Source of the DNA: Bubalus kerabau
Taxonomy: Eukaryota; Chordata; Mammalia; Artiodactyla; Bovidae
Direction of reading: 5' to 3'
DNA length: 64,000 nt
Assembly (NCBI RefSeq): GCF_029407905.1
Contig: NW_026577903.1
Location: 1,984,001-2,048,000 of the forward strand
The notes beneath the pieces are model-generated. The model saw only the letters and a program-made list of their open reading frames with translations. It made no database searches and was not told where the DNA came from. Both the position numbers and the translations under genes were made by a program. Positions 25,231-36,639 of the stretch are shown here, piece by piece; the stretch's first letter is position 1; each line of letters begins with the position of its first letter.

Positions 25231-25974
25231 GAGGCAGATATTTTAGAGTATAATTATTGTAAAGAGTTTGTCTAAAAGCTCATATCACATTTACATTTTT
25301 TACTTTTGTTGTTGTCGTTTCCAGGTAGTTTCTTGCTGACAAGCTTGTGACAGATATAACAATAGAGCAATTTTTACCTCAAAAGAAACCTAGGCACTAT
25401 GAACATGTTGTGCTTAATGTTGTTGACTCTTAGACATGTCTATAATGGAGGAGCAAAACCAAAAATACTAGATATTTAATATTGACTAGTTCCCAGTTCA
25501 CGGGACTCTGACATTCATTTAGGTCAATGTTTTCTTGTATTTCCAGCAGTTTGATTTGGAAGGGCTGCCTTGTCTTGAGACCATTGAAATCAGAACACAG
25601 AACTTGAGCAATATTATCAAAAAACACAAGGCTCACACTGACACATACCTTAATCCAAACAGACAGACAAGACATCTTCCAGTTTTCCGCCTGAGATTTA
25701 AAATATTTCTTTGAGCCAGTCTTCTGGGGAGTGGGGGGATGGAGGTGGCAGTAAGGCAGGCTTGGGTAATTGTTGGTCATTGCATATGCAAAGAACCAGC
25801 TTTCCGGGTTCCAAGGAAAAAAGTTTCCTTGGTAACCAACTTTGTCTGGTTCTATAGAATATCATGGCCCTCCTAGGTCAGGTCATCTTGCCTTTCTGTA
25901 GTCCTCGTTTTATCCCTAAATCATAGACAGCTTGGATTGTCTCTGTGGGGTGTATGTATTGTCCTCATGTTTGA

Positions 25975-26955
25975 CCTGGCGGCAGCAGCGAGGTCCGAGA
26001 GCCTCTCCTGGAACCGGGCGTGGGGACGGGGCTCACCGAGAGCCGCTGGTGAAGGAGGGCAGCGCCCCTGGAGCGCGGCAGGGGCGGGGCGAACCCGGGC
26101 GGCACAGGGCGGGTGTCGGCTCCTGGCGGGGGTAGGGGAGGGCTTCCCAGTTGTGCTCTCGGAGATGGCCACAGCGGCTGGAAATGCGCCGGGAGCGCAG
26201 CCAGGGTGGGGTAAACCTGGGCTGTACAGGTCGAGATTCCGCTCGCTGTGGGTGGGGGTTCGGTCCCTGTTGTGCTCCCGGGGGTCGCCAATGTGGCTGG
26301 GAACCCGCCGGGAGCCCAGCAGGGCCGGGGCGAAACCTGGCGGCGCGGGGCAGGGTGGGGGTCCGTTCGCATCGGGGGTCGGCTCCTGGCGGGGTGGGGG
26401 AGGGCTTTCCAGATGTGCTGTTGGGGGTCGCCATTGCGGCTGGGAATGCCCATTTCGTGAACTCCTGGATCCCCAAGGATCGGCATCTATTGGCCACAGC
26501 GGAGGGGTGCGGAACACAGGTAAGGGAACGGGGACTGCGTGGAGCAGGGAACCATGTATTCCGCCCTGTGTTGGCACAGTCTCAGAGCTCCCCAACCTGG
26601 CGGTCGCAGGAAGCCCTCGTCTTTGGGGTCAAGGCCTTTACCACTCCACCCCTCTGCTGAAAAACCTCAGAGTCTGCGCGGTTTTCCCAAGCAGCCTAGT
26701 GTCCGCTGGAAGTCCAAGGGACAGAACCCTGAATTCTGGCCGGCTGGCCCAGCCCTGCTTCTGGCACTTTGTAGGCCAGCGGGCCCTGGAGCACCTGCTA
26801 GGATGGGAAAGGGAAGGGTACGCGAATTGCACCCTGGTGGCCGCCCAGGCAGCAAAGAAGGGGGGAGGGCACCTTACTGCCCTTTAATGGCAGACAGAAT
26901 CTGTGGCTGTCCTGCTGCGTGGGCCTTTTCATGGGGACCTTGTGCAATAAAAGTT
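25975..26955. repeat. 4.45-kb tandem unit, copy 3, truncated after 981 bp
   Basis: This copy has the minisatellite, the exon-like block with a CAG|GTAAGG site (26,517-26,525) and the AATAAA at 26,946. It then breaks off within aataaaagttt, where the other copies continue ggtgttttgg, and joins satellite I (accggtgacctt). A short deletion relative to copies 1 and 2 removes the agaaacttagtagggtgcatgg segment near 26,835. The truncation marks the right edge of the accessory block. Confidence 0.85.
26046..26450. repeat. GC-box minisatellite, copy 3 (~120-bp unit, about 3 units)
   Basis: The g(t/a)tgtgct phrase recurs at about 26,149, 26,268 and 26,411. The last interval is about 143 bp because of a short inserted piece (gtccgttcgcatcgggg) near 26,360. 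The unit number thus differs between the three tandem copies, as expected for a minisatellite. Confidence 0.7.
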
Positions 26956-29900
26956 TACCGGTGACCTTAGGGAACTTCCCAGTGTGCTTCTGACAGATGA
27001 GGGATGCTGTGGAGTTGCAGGGGCCTCTCAGGACTCCGCTGGGTTTGGCGCAATGGAAGAGGGCCTCATCTCCAGGGAAGGCAGGAACCTCAGGCTTCCT
27101 CTCCGTTTCGGACTCCGACCGCAGGGTCCCTGCAGAGTTGGGACAGGAGAGTCAGGAATCGTCTTGTCTGAGGAAGGGAACTCCGCTTGCCTGTCGAGGT
27201 GTTCAGGGGGTCTCAGGCCCCTTGTTCAGCTGTGTGTGGAACCCGCGGGTCTTTGCGGATGATGCACGGGGGTGTCAGTGCCCCTTCGTGTTGTGCCTTC
27301 ACCCACAGGGTTGCCTTCGAAGAGGGGTCCGGGCCTCGGGTCCTTCTCAAAAGCGGACCGGGGAATCGGGGGCGTTCGGAATGTGGCACCACACACGTGG
27401 CTCGTCTCGAATTTCCTCGTGAGACCGGCCTCATCCTGAGGTGCGCCGGGAGGGCCGGGAACCCCTTCCGGACCACGCAGGGGAATCGACTCTCCTGTCG
27501 TGATCAGGAGGGGAGAACGGGCTCAGATGAAGCGGTGCCGGGACTCTCGGTGTTCCCTTCGAGGGAACCCGGCGTGTCGGGGAACTTTTGTGGTTCTCAC
27601 GAAGGGTGTCAGGTACCGTTTCGCACTTCAGGGCAGAACAATGGACTTCCCTTGAGACGCCGTAGTGGGCAAGGGCCTCATCTTGCGAAGACGTTGGAAC
27701 CACGTGTTTTTTCTCGAGTTGCGGCGGGATTGTCGAGTGACGACGGGGAATTCAGGCTTCCTCTTCAACTGGCCCAGGGAAGTCCAGTTTTCATTCGAAT
27801 TGCGAGTTAAAACTGGGGATTGCTCTCGAGACACTGCAGGGCCAAATAGAGCTCATCTAGGCTTGTGTCCAGGACCTAATGTTCCTCTGCTGGGGCGACA
27901 GCTATCTCGGCATTGCATTCTCGACTCACCCGGGGAATCAGGCCTCGTCTCGAGGGGAAGCCAAGGACACCGCTCTCCTGTGAAGTTGCGACGGGTATAT
28001 CTTGGAGCTCACTGTGTGGCCTAAAAAAGTCAAGCCTCCTGTGGAGTTTGGAGAGAGGACTCAGGATTGCTCTCCAGGCCGTACAGCAAAAGAACGCCCT
28101 CATCTCGTGAGGACTGGGGTGTCTCGTGGGTATTCTCGAGCTGCGGCTCCAGTGTGGTGTTGCTCACGAGGTATAATGGGGAGCTCAGGGAGCCTCTCCT
28201 GTGGCGCCAGGGAAGTCAGCTTTCTATGCGCGTGGCTAGGGGGAGCGCGTCATTGCTCTCGAGTCATGGTAGGGGAATCGCACCTCAAGACGCGTTGAAG
28301 AAGGACTCTCGAGGTCTTTTACGGGTTGGGGCAGGAAACCCTTGGTTCCCTCGACTTGTGCCGGTGATCTCAGGAAGGTCTAAGGGTGCCTCTGAGAAGT
28401 CAGGGATACTGTGCAGTTGGGAGGGGCCTCTCGGGACTCCACTGGGTTTGGTGCAATGGAAGAGGGCCTCATCTCGAGTGGAGGCAGGAAACTCATGTTT
28501 CCTCTCCTGACTTCTCCTGGGCCAGATCTGACTCAGATCACAGTTTCGCTGCAGAGTTCGAACAGGAGAGTCAGGCCTCGTCTTGTGTGGAGGAATGGAA
28601 CTCTGCTTGCCTCTCCAGTTGTTCACGGGGTGACAGGTCACTTCTCGAGCTGTGTGTGGTACCTGCGGGTTTCTGCGGACGATACCCGGGGGTGTCAGTG
28701 CCCCTTCGTGTTGTGCCTTCATCAAAAGGGTTATCTTCAAAGAGGTGTCCGGGCATTGGGATCTTATCAAGAGCAGACCGGGAAATCGGGGTCTTTCGGC
28801 ATGTGTCACCATCCACGAGGCTATGTCTCGAATATCCTCGTGAGACCGGCCTCATCCTGAGATGCACCGGGAAAGGCGGGAACCCCTTCAAGTCAAAACA
28901 GGGGAATCGACCCTCCTGTCGCGATCAGGAGGGGAGAAGGGGCCCAGATGTAGTGGTGCTGGGAACCTCGGTGTTCACCTTGAGTCAGACTGGTGTGGCG
29001 AGGAACTTTTGAGGTCGCATCAAGGGTGCCAATACCGTTTCGCACTTCAAGACGGAACATGGGACTTCTCTTGAGACGCTGTAGGGGGCAAGGGCCTCAT
29101 CTTGCGATGACGGGGGAACCACGTGGCGTTTCTCGAGTTGTGGCGGGATTCTCGAGTTTCGACAGGGAATACAGTCTTCCTCATGTGTTGGCCCAGGGAA
29201 GTCCTATCTTCCATTCGAGTTTCAAGGGAGAGCTGGGGATTGCCCTCGAGTCACTGCAGGGCAAAATAGACCTCATCTAGGCTTGTGTCCAGGACTTAAT
29301 GTTCGTCCCTACGAGCGACAGGGATCTCGGGCTTGCATACCAGACTCACCCAGGGAATCAGGCCTCATCTCAAGGGGAAGCAAAGAACTCTGCTGTCCTT
29401 TTGGGTCGCGATGGGTATCTCTTGGAGCCCACTGTGTGCCCTAAAGGGAGTCAAGCCTCCTGTGGTGTTTGGATAGAGGACTCGGGATTCCTCTCCAGGC
29501 CATGCAGGAAAAGAAGGCCCTCATCTCGCGATGACGGCGGCGTCTCGTGTGTTTTCTAGACTGCCACGCTAGTGCCGGGTTTCTGACGAGGTACGAGAGG
29601 GAGCTCAGGGAGCCTCTCGTGTGGCACCAGGGAAGTCAGGTCCCCATGAGATGGCTAGGGGGAGATTGTCATTGCTCTCGAGTCATGGTAGGGTAATCGG
29701 GCCTCAAGACGGGTTGAAGAAGGACTCTCGAGGTCTTTCTTGGGTCACTGCATAAAACCCAGGGTTCCCTTGACTTGTGCCTGCGACCTCAGGGAGCTTC
29801 TCAGAGTGCCTCTGAGAAGTCAGGGATACTGTGCAGTTTGGAGGGGCCTCTCGAGACTCCTCTGCATTTGGTGGAATGTAAGAGGGACTCATCTCGAGTT

Positions 29901-30596
29901 GAAGCAGGAACCTCAGTGTTCCTCTCCATTTCTGACTCAGATCGCAAGGTCCCTGCATCTTGGTACAGGAGAGTCAGGCCTCGTCTTTTCTGGAGGATGG
30001 GACTCCTCTTGCCTCTCGAGTTGTTCTCGAGGTGACAGGCCACTTGTCGAGCTGTGTATGTAACCTGCCCGTTTTTCCGGATGATGCACAGGTGTGTTAG
30101 TGCCCCTTCGTGTTGTACCTTCATACTCAAGCCTGCCTTCCAAGAGGTGTCCGAGCATCGGATTCTTATCAAGAGCGGACCGGGAAATTGGAGTCTTTCG
30201 GCAAGCGGCACCACCCACAAAGCTACATATCGAATTTCCCCATGAGACCGGCCTCATCCTGAGTTGTGCAGGGAAGGTCGGGCCCCCTTGCAGACAAAGC
30301 AGGGGAATCGACCCACCGGTCACGATCAGGAGGGGAGAAGGGGCTTAAATGAAGTGGTGCCGGGAACCTCGGTGTTCCCCTTGAGTGAGACCGGCGTGCT
30401 GGGGGACTTTTGGGGTCGCATCAAGGGTGCCAAGTACCGTTTCGCATTTCAAGATGGAACCTGGGACATCTTTTGAAACGCTGTAGCGGGCAAGGGCCTC
30501 ATCTTACGATGACGGGAGAACCACGTGGTTTTGCTCAAGATGCAGCGGGATTCTCGAGTTATGACCGGGAATTTAGGCTTCCTCTTGTTGGCCTTG

Positions 30597-31465
30597 AAAT
30601 CCAATCTTCCATTCGGGTTGCGAGGGGGAGCTGGGGATTGTGCTAGAGTCACTGCAGGGCAAAAGAGACCTAATCTAGGCTTGTGTCCAGGATCTAACGT
30701 TGCTCTCCAGGGGCGACAGGGATCTCGGGTTTGCATTCCAGACTCATCCGGGGAGTCAGTTCTCACCTCGAGGGTAAGCAAAGAATTCCGCTCTCGTCTC
30801 GAGTCGCGATGGGTATCTCTTGGAGCCCAATGTGTGTACTAAAGGGAGTCAAGCCTCCTGTGGAGTTTGGAGAGAGGACTCGGGATTGGACTCCAGGCCA
30901 TGCAGGAAAAGAAGGCCCTCATCTCGAGATGACGGTGGCATCTCGTGTGTTTTCTCGAGCTGCGGCGCCAGTGTGGGGTGTCTCATGAAGTACCACGGGG
31001 ATCTTAGGGAGCCTCTTCTGTGGCGCCAGGAAAATCCAGTATTCCATTCGACTTGCGAGTTAGAACTGGGGATTGCTCTCCAGTCACTGCAGGGCAAAAT
31101 AGACATCATCTACGCTTGTGTCCAGGTCCTATTGTTCCACTACTGGGCCGACAGGGACCTCAGGGTTGCATTCTCGACTCACCCGGAGAGTCAGGCCTCG
31201 TCTTGAGGGGAAAAAAAGGACTCCGCTCTCCTGTCGAGTCGCGACGGGTATCTCTTGGAGCCCACTGCGTGGCGTAAAGTGAGTGAAGCCTCCTATGGAG
31301 TTTGGAGAGATGACTCGGGATTGTTTTCCTGGCCATGCAGGAAAAAAGGCCCTCATCTTGCGATGACGGGGGCGTCTCGTGGGTTTTCTCCAGCTGTGGC
31401 GCCAGTATCAGATTTCTCACGAGGTACAACGGGGAGCTCAGAGAGCCTCTCGTGTGGTGCTAGGG
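30597..31465. repeat. 435-bp tandem duplication inside one satellite I monomer
   Basis: The segment starting aaatccaatcttccattcg at 30,597 is repeated from 31,032 (aaaatccagtattccattcg), and everything up to the capture point near 31,465 appears twice: aatagacatcatct against agagacctaatct, the tcttggagcccactg phrase, agcctcctatggagtttgg and tctcgtgggttttctc. The junction at 31,030 joins gtggcgccagg to aaaatccag. In standard monomers these two places read gcgccagggaagtcagg and gcccagggaagtccaat, which share ccagggaagtc. The duplication is therefore best explained by misaligned exchange at that shared word. Confidence 0.85.
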
Positions 31466-33116
31466 ACGTCAGGTCTCCGTGCGTGTGGTGAAGGGGAGTG
31501 CGTGATTGCTCTCGAGTCATAGTAGGAGAATCGGGCCTCAAGACGCATTGAAGAAGGACTCTCGAGGTCTTTCTCGGGTTGCGGCAGGGAACCCTGGGTT
31601 CCCTCGAATTGTGTCGGTGACCTCAGGCAACTTCTCAGGGTGCCTCTGAGAAGTCAGGGACACTGTGGATTTGGGAGGGGCCCTTCGTTACTCAACTGGG
31701 TTTGGTGCAATTGAAGAGGGCCTCATCTCGTATGCAGGCAGGAACCTCAGGGGTCCTCTCCATTTCTGACTCGGGTCGCAGAGTACCTGCAGAGTATGGA
31801 CAAGAGAGTCACGCCTGACCTTCTGTGGAGGAATGGATCTCCGCTTTCCTTGCGAGTTGTTCATGGAGTGACAGGCCTCTTGTTGAGCTGTGTGTGGAAC
31901 CTGTGGGTTTTTCCGGATGATGCAGAGGGGTGTCAGTGCCCCTTCGTGTTGTGCCTTCATCCACAGGGTTGCCTTCAAAGAGGTGTCCGGGCATCGGGTT
32001 CTTTTCAAGAGCGTACCAGAAAATTGGGGTCTTTCAGCATGTGGTACCACCCACGAGGCTACATCTCGAATTTCCTCAGGAGACCAGCCTCATCCTGAGG
32101 TTCGCCGTGAAGGTAGGGAACCCCTTGCAGACAAAGCAGGGGAATCGACCTTCCTGCCGTGATCAGGAGGGGAGAAGGGGCTCAAATGAAGTGGTGCCAG
32201 GAACTTCGGTGTTCCCTTGGAGTGAGACCGGTATATTGGGGAACTTTTGGGGTCGCATCAAGGGTGCCAAGTAGCATTTCGAACTTTATGACGAAACATG
32301 GGACTTCTCTTGAGACTCTGTAGCGGGCAAAGGCCTCATATTGTGATGAATGGGGAACCACGTGGTTTTTAAGAGTTGCGGCGGGATTCTCGAGTTACAA
32401 CGGGAAATTCAGACTTCCTCTTGTGTTGGCCCAGTGAAGACCAATCTTCCATTCGAATTGCGAGGGAGAGATGTGTGTTGCTCTCGAGTCACTGTAGGGC
32501 AAAATAGACCTCATCTAGGCTTTTGTCCAGGACATAATGTTCCTCTCCAGGGGCAACAGGGATCTCGGGGTTGCATTCCAGACTCACCCAAGGTAAGGCC
32601 TCATCTCGAGGGGAAACAAAGTACTCTGCTCTCCTCTCAAGTCGCGACAGGTATCTCTTGGAGCCCATTGAGTGGCCTAAAGGGAGTAAAGCCTCCTGTG
32701 AAGTTTGGAGAAAGGACCAGGGATTGCTCTCCAGGTCAGGCAGGAAAAGATGTCCCCAATCTCGCGATGACGGTGGCGTCTCGTGGGTTTTCCCGAGCTG
32801 TGGCGCCAGTGTGGGGTTTCTCACGAGGTATGACGGGGAGCTCAGGGAGCCTCTCATGTGGTGCCAGGGAAGTCAGGTGTCCATGCGCATGGCGAGGGGG
32901 AGCGTGTCATTGCTCTCGAGTCATGGTAGGGGAATCCGGCCTCAAGACGCGTTGAAGACGGACTCTTGAGGTCTTTCTCGGGTTGCGGCAGGATACCCTG
33001 TGTTCCCTCGACTTGTGCCGGTGAACTCAGGAAGTTGCTCAGGGTGCCTCTGAGAAGACACTGATACTGTGGTGTTGGGAGGGGCCTCTCGGGACTCCAC
33101 TGCGTTTGGTGCAATG

Positions 33117-33122
33117 GAAGAT
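33117..33122. repeat. Target-site duplication of provirus (left; right copy at 40,001-40,006)
   Basis: gaagat lies just left of the 5' LTR and gaagag just right of the 3' LTR. Intact satellite monomers read caatggaagagggcctc here, so the target was gaagag and the left copy has acquired one change. Confidence 0.85.
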
Positions 33123-34425
33123 TGCCGGGAGCCAGCGAGAGACATTCCACTCGTGACAAATGTCATGAGGAAAGAGTCTCGGCATACGCAAAGGCGGGAT
33201 CGAGCCTCCGGGAGTTCCCCCGTATATTCTTCAGCATCTACCCCCAAAAACCAAAGTCTGCCTTCTTTATTGCTTTGTTCTCTCACCTCTGACATTACTG
33301 GGGATGTCCCCCACCACCATCTCACTCTCTCTGTCAAAGAGCTAACTTACAGCTCCAACTAATAATGTTCCTGGGCAATTAGTAGTGTTTAAATCCAAAC
33401 CCCTCAGATAGTTTTCTAACTCGCCTGACAAGTTTACCCGGTCTCCTACAGCTATGCATACGATTGTGTACAGTCTCCCAGCCTCGAGACGCATGGGAAG
33501 TTTAAGATATTCAAATAGCTTAGAGCCTCTCAGAGAGTTAGAAACTGTCAGAATAAAACTAGTAAAAGATTTCATTGATGAACCAATGCTTTTTGCCAAG
33601 TTTCCACATCCCCTGAATTGTATCCTTGAATGTGTGCTAATTAATATAGTTGGTATGTAGAAAAAATAAGTAGTGGCCTTGATGTTGGTAACTTTAGACC
33701 CTTAAGGTAATAAATTCTTTTCTTTGTTGTAAACCCATTACACATCCTCCCTATAGGAATGCAATTTTATCTTCAAAAGATGGCGCCAAACCTTAAACAA
33801 TTACTCTTAGAGAAAATAACTCTTATGGTTGATAAGTCTTTGTCAAGAGTCATAAAATGTTAATAGGTCTTCTGGCCAGAAGATGATGTAAATCATCTAA
33901 ACCAATTTTATACGATAAATCTGCAGAAAAGAAACCCTGGTTTTTGATAAGGATTAAAGACTGCTGACTTTGCATCCCCTATTATCCTCTATGTGTAACT
34001 TAGGGTATTAAAACCTGTGTTGAAAATAAAGCTATGGGCCTTGCTCGCCAACGCTTGGTCTCCCCATGTCATTATTCCCCTCAATTTTCAGATGAGTGTC
34101 CATCTGGAGCGCGGATATCCTCTGCGACCATTTATTTTCCTGGGCTTCGAAGACCCACTCGATAAGGTGTCTAAGGTGGGGCACCTTCCTCTATTCTAGA
34201 GGGCACTTGCAGCCTCCGTGGTCAGAGCTAACCTGGTGTCACGGGTTATATTGATTTTCCGCGTAAACCAAGCTACTCAGCTGCTTTTCTCCACTGAATT
34301 TTCCTACTGAGCTATCCTCATTCTATTACTCTTTATATCTTTGATGAATAAATAAATATATAAATAGGTCGCCTACTCCACCTTCCCTTCGAATACCCTG
34401 GATCAGCTGGGGCTGGACCTCTGCA
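33123..34425 (+). repeat. 5' LTR of provirus
   Basis: Starts tgccgggagccagcg and ends ggacctctgca (TG...CA). It contains a TATA-like TATTAAAA at 34,006 and the AATAAA signal at 34,025. U5 ends in tcagctggggctgg. The opening third differs from the 3' LTR more than the rest does, about 9% against roughly 4-5% by eye. Confidence 0.92.
34006..34030 (+). promoter_or_regulatory. LTR TATA-like box and polyadenylation signal
   Basis: TATTAAAA (34,006-34,013) is followed 11 bases later by AATAAA (34,025-34,030). This close spacing is common in class II LTRs with a short R region. The 3' LTR has the same AATAAA at 39,609 but its TATA-like site has changed to gtatacaaac. Confidence 0.6.
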
Positions 34426-34427
34426 GG

Positions 34428-34445
34428 TGGCGCCCGAGACAGGCA
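34428..34445 (+). other. Primer-binding site, tRNA-Lys type
   Basis: tggcgcccgagacagg starts two bases after the LTR end. TGGCGCCC is the complement of the 3' end of tRNA-Lys. The continuation fits the Lys3 type (TGGCGCCCGAACAGG) with one inserted base. This assigns the element to the HERV-K/MMTV-like class. Confidence 0.75.
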
Positions 34446-34669
34446 TTTCGAAGGTAAATCCCCAACCCCATTCCCCCAGTGTTCAGTTTTGGGGACAGAT
34501 AGGATCCCACTTAGGGGGCTGCAGATCCCCCTGTAGAATAGACAGGGCGAGAGGAGTGGGAAGTGTTGAAGAGTTAGAGAGAAAAAACGGTTTCTAAAAA
34601 GGCTGACAAAAAAGGCCTAATCTTTAGATAGCTAAAAGCAAAATCTTTTACTATCCTTAAGTTTCTGAC

Positions 34670-35260
34670 ATGGGCAACACTGAATCAAATGAAAGACAGC
34701 TCTTTATAGGAGTAATTTTACAGTTATTAAGTAAAAGAAGAATCAAGGTTAAAAAATCTTCCATTCAATCATTTTTTACATTTGTACAAGACCACTGCCC
34801 TTGGTTTCTACAACAAGGCACTGTTAACCTCGATATCTTGAAAAAACTAGGAAAACAGCTAAGAGCTTATTGTGCTCAGCAAGGTTTGGAAAAAATCCCT
34901 ACTTACACCTTTCCTCTGTGGAATATGACTAGAGATGTTTTAGATCCAGCTCATGAATTTGAAAAGGTACCTGTTAAAGAGGAAAGTAAAGTTGGAAAAG
35001 TACCTGTTAAACAAAAAAGCAAATCTGAAAAGGTACCTGTTATAAAGAAAAGTGAAAATGAAGAGGCTATACCTAGCTATCGACAGCTAAATGAATGGCT
35101 AGCCGCTATGACTGCCAAAGAGCATGTAAAAGATAGGGATGAAAAGAAAGATCAGCTCTCCCCTCAATTTGAAAAAGGTTTAGAGGAAACAGCAGCTCGA
35201 TGCCATTCTGATGAGGATTTTTTTTTTTTTTTTAAGCTAAAGATGCTCCTAAAAGTTTAA
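34670..35260 (+). pseudogene. gag: gag remnant: matrix (MA) region of betaretroviral Gag
   Basis: The frame opens MGNTES, with glycine at position 2 placed for N-myristoylation, as in betaretroviral matrix proteins that direct assembly at the membrane. The first ~100 residues form the matrix region, with a conserved tryptophan (CPWFLQQGT) and the PLWNMTRDV end. Residues ~98-130 hold three imperfect copies of a 13-residue lysine-rich repeat (KVPVKEESK, KVPVKQKSK, KVPVIKKSE), coded by a ~39-bp tandem repeat at 34,960-35,060. The frame is lost at a run of about 16 T at 35,219, and the capsid and nucleocapsid parts do not follow. The start is chosen by the MG context and its position ~240 bases behind the primer site. 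Confidence 0.85.
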
Positions 35261-35995
35261 GAAAACATCCCTAATCAGACCATCCGCTCCTAGGAGGTTG
35301 AGGGAAACATCCCCGATCAGACAGTTCGTAAGATTTAGTTACCAAACAGTTAAAGGATCTCCGGAACAGAAGAGGAAAACTTCGGGACGCTCCCATCCCC
35401 CATGCCTCCTCCTCCATGTCGGGGTAAAGGGCCACCGCTAGGAGTTTCCCGGAGAAGGATTTTCTCTAGTCCCAAGGATGAACTTGATCCTCACCTTGAG
35501 GCTTCTTTTCTAGTCCCCTCTGCAGTTTAGCCAGGGTAAAGAGGTTACAAAATAAATAAAAATATTCTCTAAAATTAAAAAAAAAATTAAAAATGGATTT
35601 CTCTGCATCTAAGAATAGACAAATATTTATTGACTGTGGAATATGATTAGAAATGTCCTGGACCTCCGTCACGAGGCTGTTAAATAGACTATGGGGGAGG
35701 CTATAGAGGTGGATGGTGGTGAGTCTCCATTTACTGCACAGATCATATTTTCTGCCATTGAAAAAAAAAAAAAGGAGGGAGAAAGTGGTCTACCTCCCGA
35801 GGAAGGAGAGGGCTTACAGGACGCTGCGGCCGAGAGCCCTGGCGAGCTCCCTCCCCCTCTGCGCAAACCTTTAAAAAACTTATCCACCACTTTCTGATTT
35901 AAGGAGACCGCCACCGCCTTCGATTGTGCCTCCCAGGACCCAGGAGTTCCCCACTTTGCCCCCAAAGCCTCCCAAAGTGTTGCCTAAGACTGAGG
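35261..35995 (+). pseudogene. gag: Decayed gag middle region with a second, diverged matrix-end copy
   Basis: No continuous frame remains. At 35,636 gtggaatatgattagaaatg echoes gtggaatatgactagagatg at 34,917, so the matrix-end sequence occurs twice in diverged form. It is followed by an open stretch of 68 codons (35,691-35,897) rich in Glu, Pro and Ser (PPEEGEGLQDAAAESPGELP), typical of the linker before capsid. Runs of A at 35,576 and 35,761 disrupt it. Two diverged copies suggest recombination between related elements, or an old tandem duplication. Capsid motifs such as the major homology region are not seen. Confidence 0.5.
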
Positions 35996-35999
35996 AAGA

Positions 36000-36590
36000 T
36001 AAAAAGTTTTTTAAACAAAGGAGCTTTTAGTACACAATATTCAGAGCGTACTCCTTGGAGAAAACTCCCTCAGGGGGGTCTCACCCAGGCTAGGAGAAAA
36101 GCGAAAAGGCAAGGAGATTTAATAACAATATTAACCCCTGATGTGCCGCTTACTCCAATTCCAACCGGAGTGGCTGGCCCCCTATCTGAGGACATTGTAA
36201 GATTTGTCCTGGGGCGTAGCTCGCTTTCTTTTAAAAAAAAAATTAAATAAAAAAAAAAGAAAGAAAAGAAATTTCGCTGGTGCATGGTGTAGTAGATTCT
36301 GATGATATTGAGAAATTAAAGTCTTGATCTCACTGCCTATCAAAACTGTACAAATTAATAAAGGTCAAAGAGTAACACAGCTTTTACTTTTACCTTACTA
36401 TCAGACAAGGAAAAACTTGACTTCTCAATCTAAGAGCCACAAAACATTTGGATCTAGTGATCTAGCCTTTTGGGTGCAGGAAATTACAGTTCCAAGGCCT
36501 TTAAAAGATCTTTTAATTCAAGAGAATAAAACGCCAGGGCTATTAGACACAGGAACAGACGTCTCTTAACATTGCTGGGAAAGACTGGCC
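36000..36590 (+). pseudogene. pro: pro remnant: dUTPase followed by the start of protease
   Basis: A dUTPase domain is recognisable: IPTGVAGPL near 36,158, the motif-2 signature GRSS (LGRSSLSF, near 36,210), VVDSDDIEKL near 36,287 and KGQRVTQLLLLPYY near 36,363. dUTPase fused ahead of protease is characteristic of beta-like retroviruses. The aspartic protease active site follows as LLDTGTDVS, with the DTG codons at 36,546-36,554 and a stop shortly after. Breaks seen: an A-rich insertion at 36,230-36,268, a TGA at about 36,326 with a change of frame, and the stop after DTG. The remainder of protease and all of reverse transcriptase are missing. Confidence 0.8.
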
Positions 36591-36639
36591 CAGCTCCTGG
36601 CCAACACATAATACTGAAAATGAGTTGGTGGGATTAGAG

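Larger units (their letters stand above)
21531..25974. repeat. 4.45-kb tandem unit, copy 2 (complete)
   Basis: The phrase acctggcggcag recurs at about 21,530 and 25,974, fixing a period of 4,444 bp for this copy. Sequence matches copy 1 along its length, with scattered substitutions and small indels. Both SINEs sit at the same sites as in copy 1, so they were inserted before the segment was duplicated. The splice-donor-like site at 22,050 reads GTCAGG rather than GTAAGG. The (TTTA)n tract of copy 1 is reduced to a short tttgtttgtttactta in this copy. Confidence 0.85.
26956..33122. repeat. Satellite I array, right block, first part
   Basis: Landmark gaagagggcctca (or close) at 27,056, 28,459, 29,879, 31,713 and 33,117, giving 1,403, 1,420, 1,834 and 1,404 bp. 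The array starts at the phase ccggtgacctta, about 345 bp further along the monomer than where the left array stopped. The first 700 bp belong to the GC-rich variant seen at 2,780-5,540 (cttagggaacttcccag, tctgaggaaggga, tttgcggatgatg). The 1,834-bp monomer contains an internal duplication described separately. Confidence 0.9.

Noticed and set aside
25937..26887. 316-codon frame and the antisense 257-codon frame at 21,588-22,361
   Set aside because: They lie across the GC-box minisatellite and are not conserved between the three tandem copies. Composition is Pro/Arg/Gly-rich, as expected from GC-rich non-coding repeats.
33342..33599. Antisense 85-codon frame in the 5' LTR and the matching sense frames in both LTRs
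   Set aside because: Their conservation follows from LTR identity at insertion. LTRs of this class carry no such gene.
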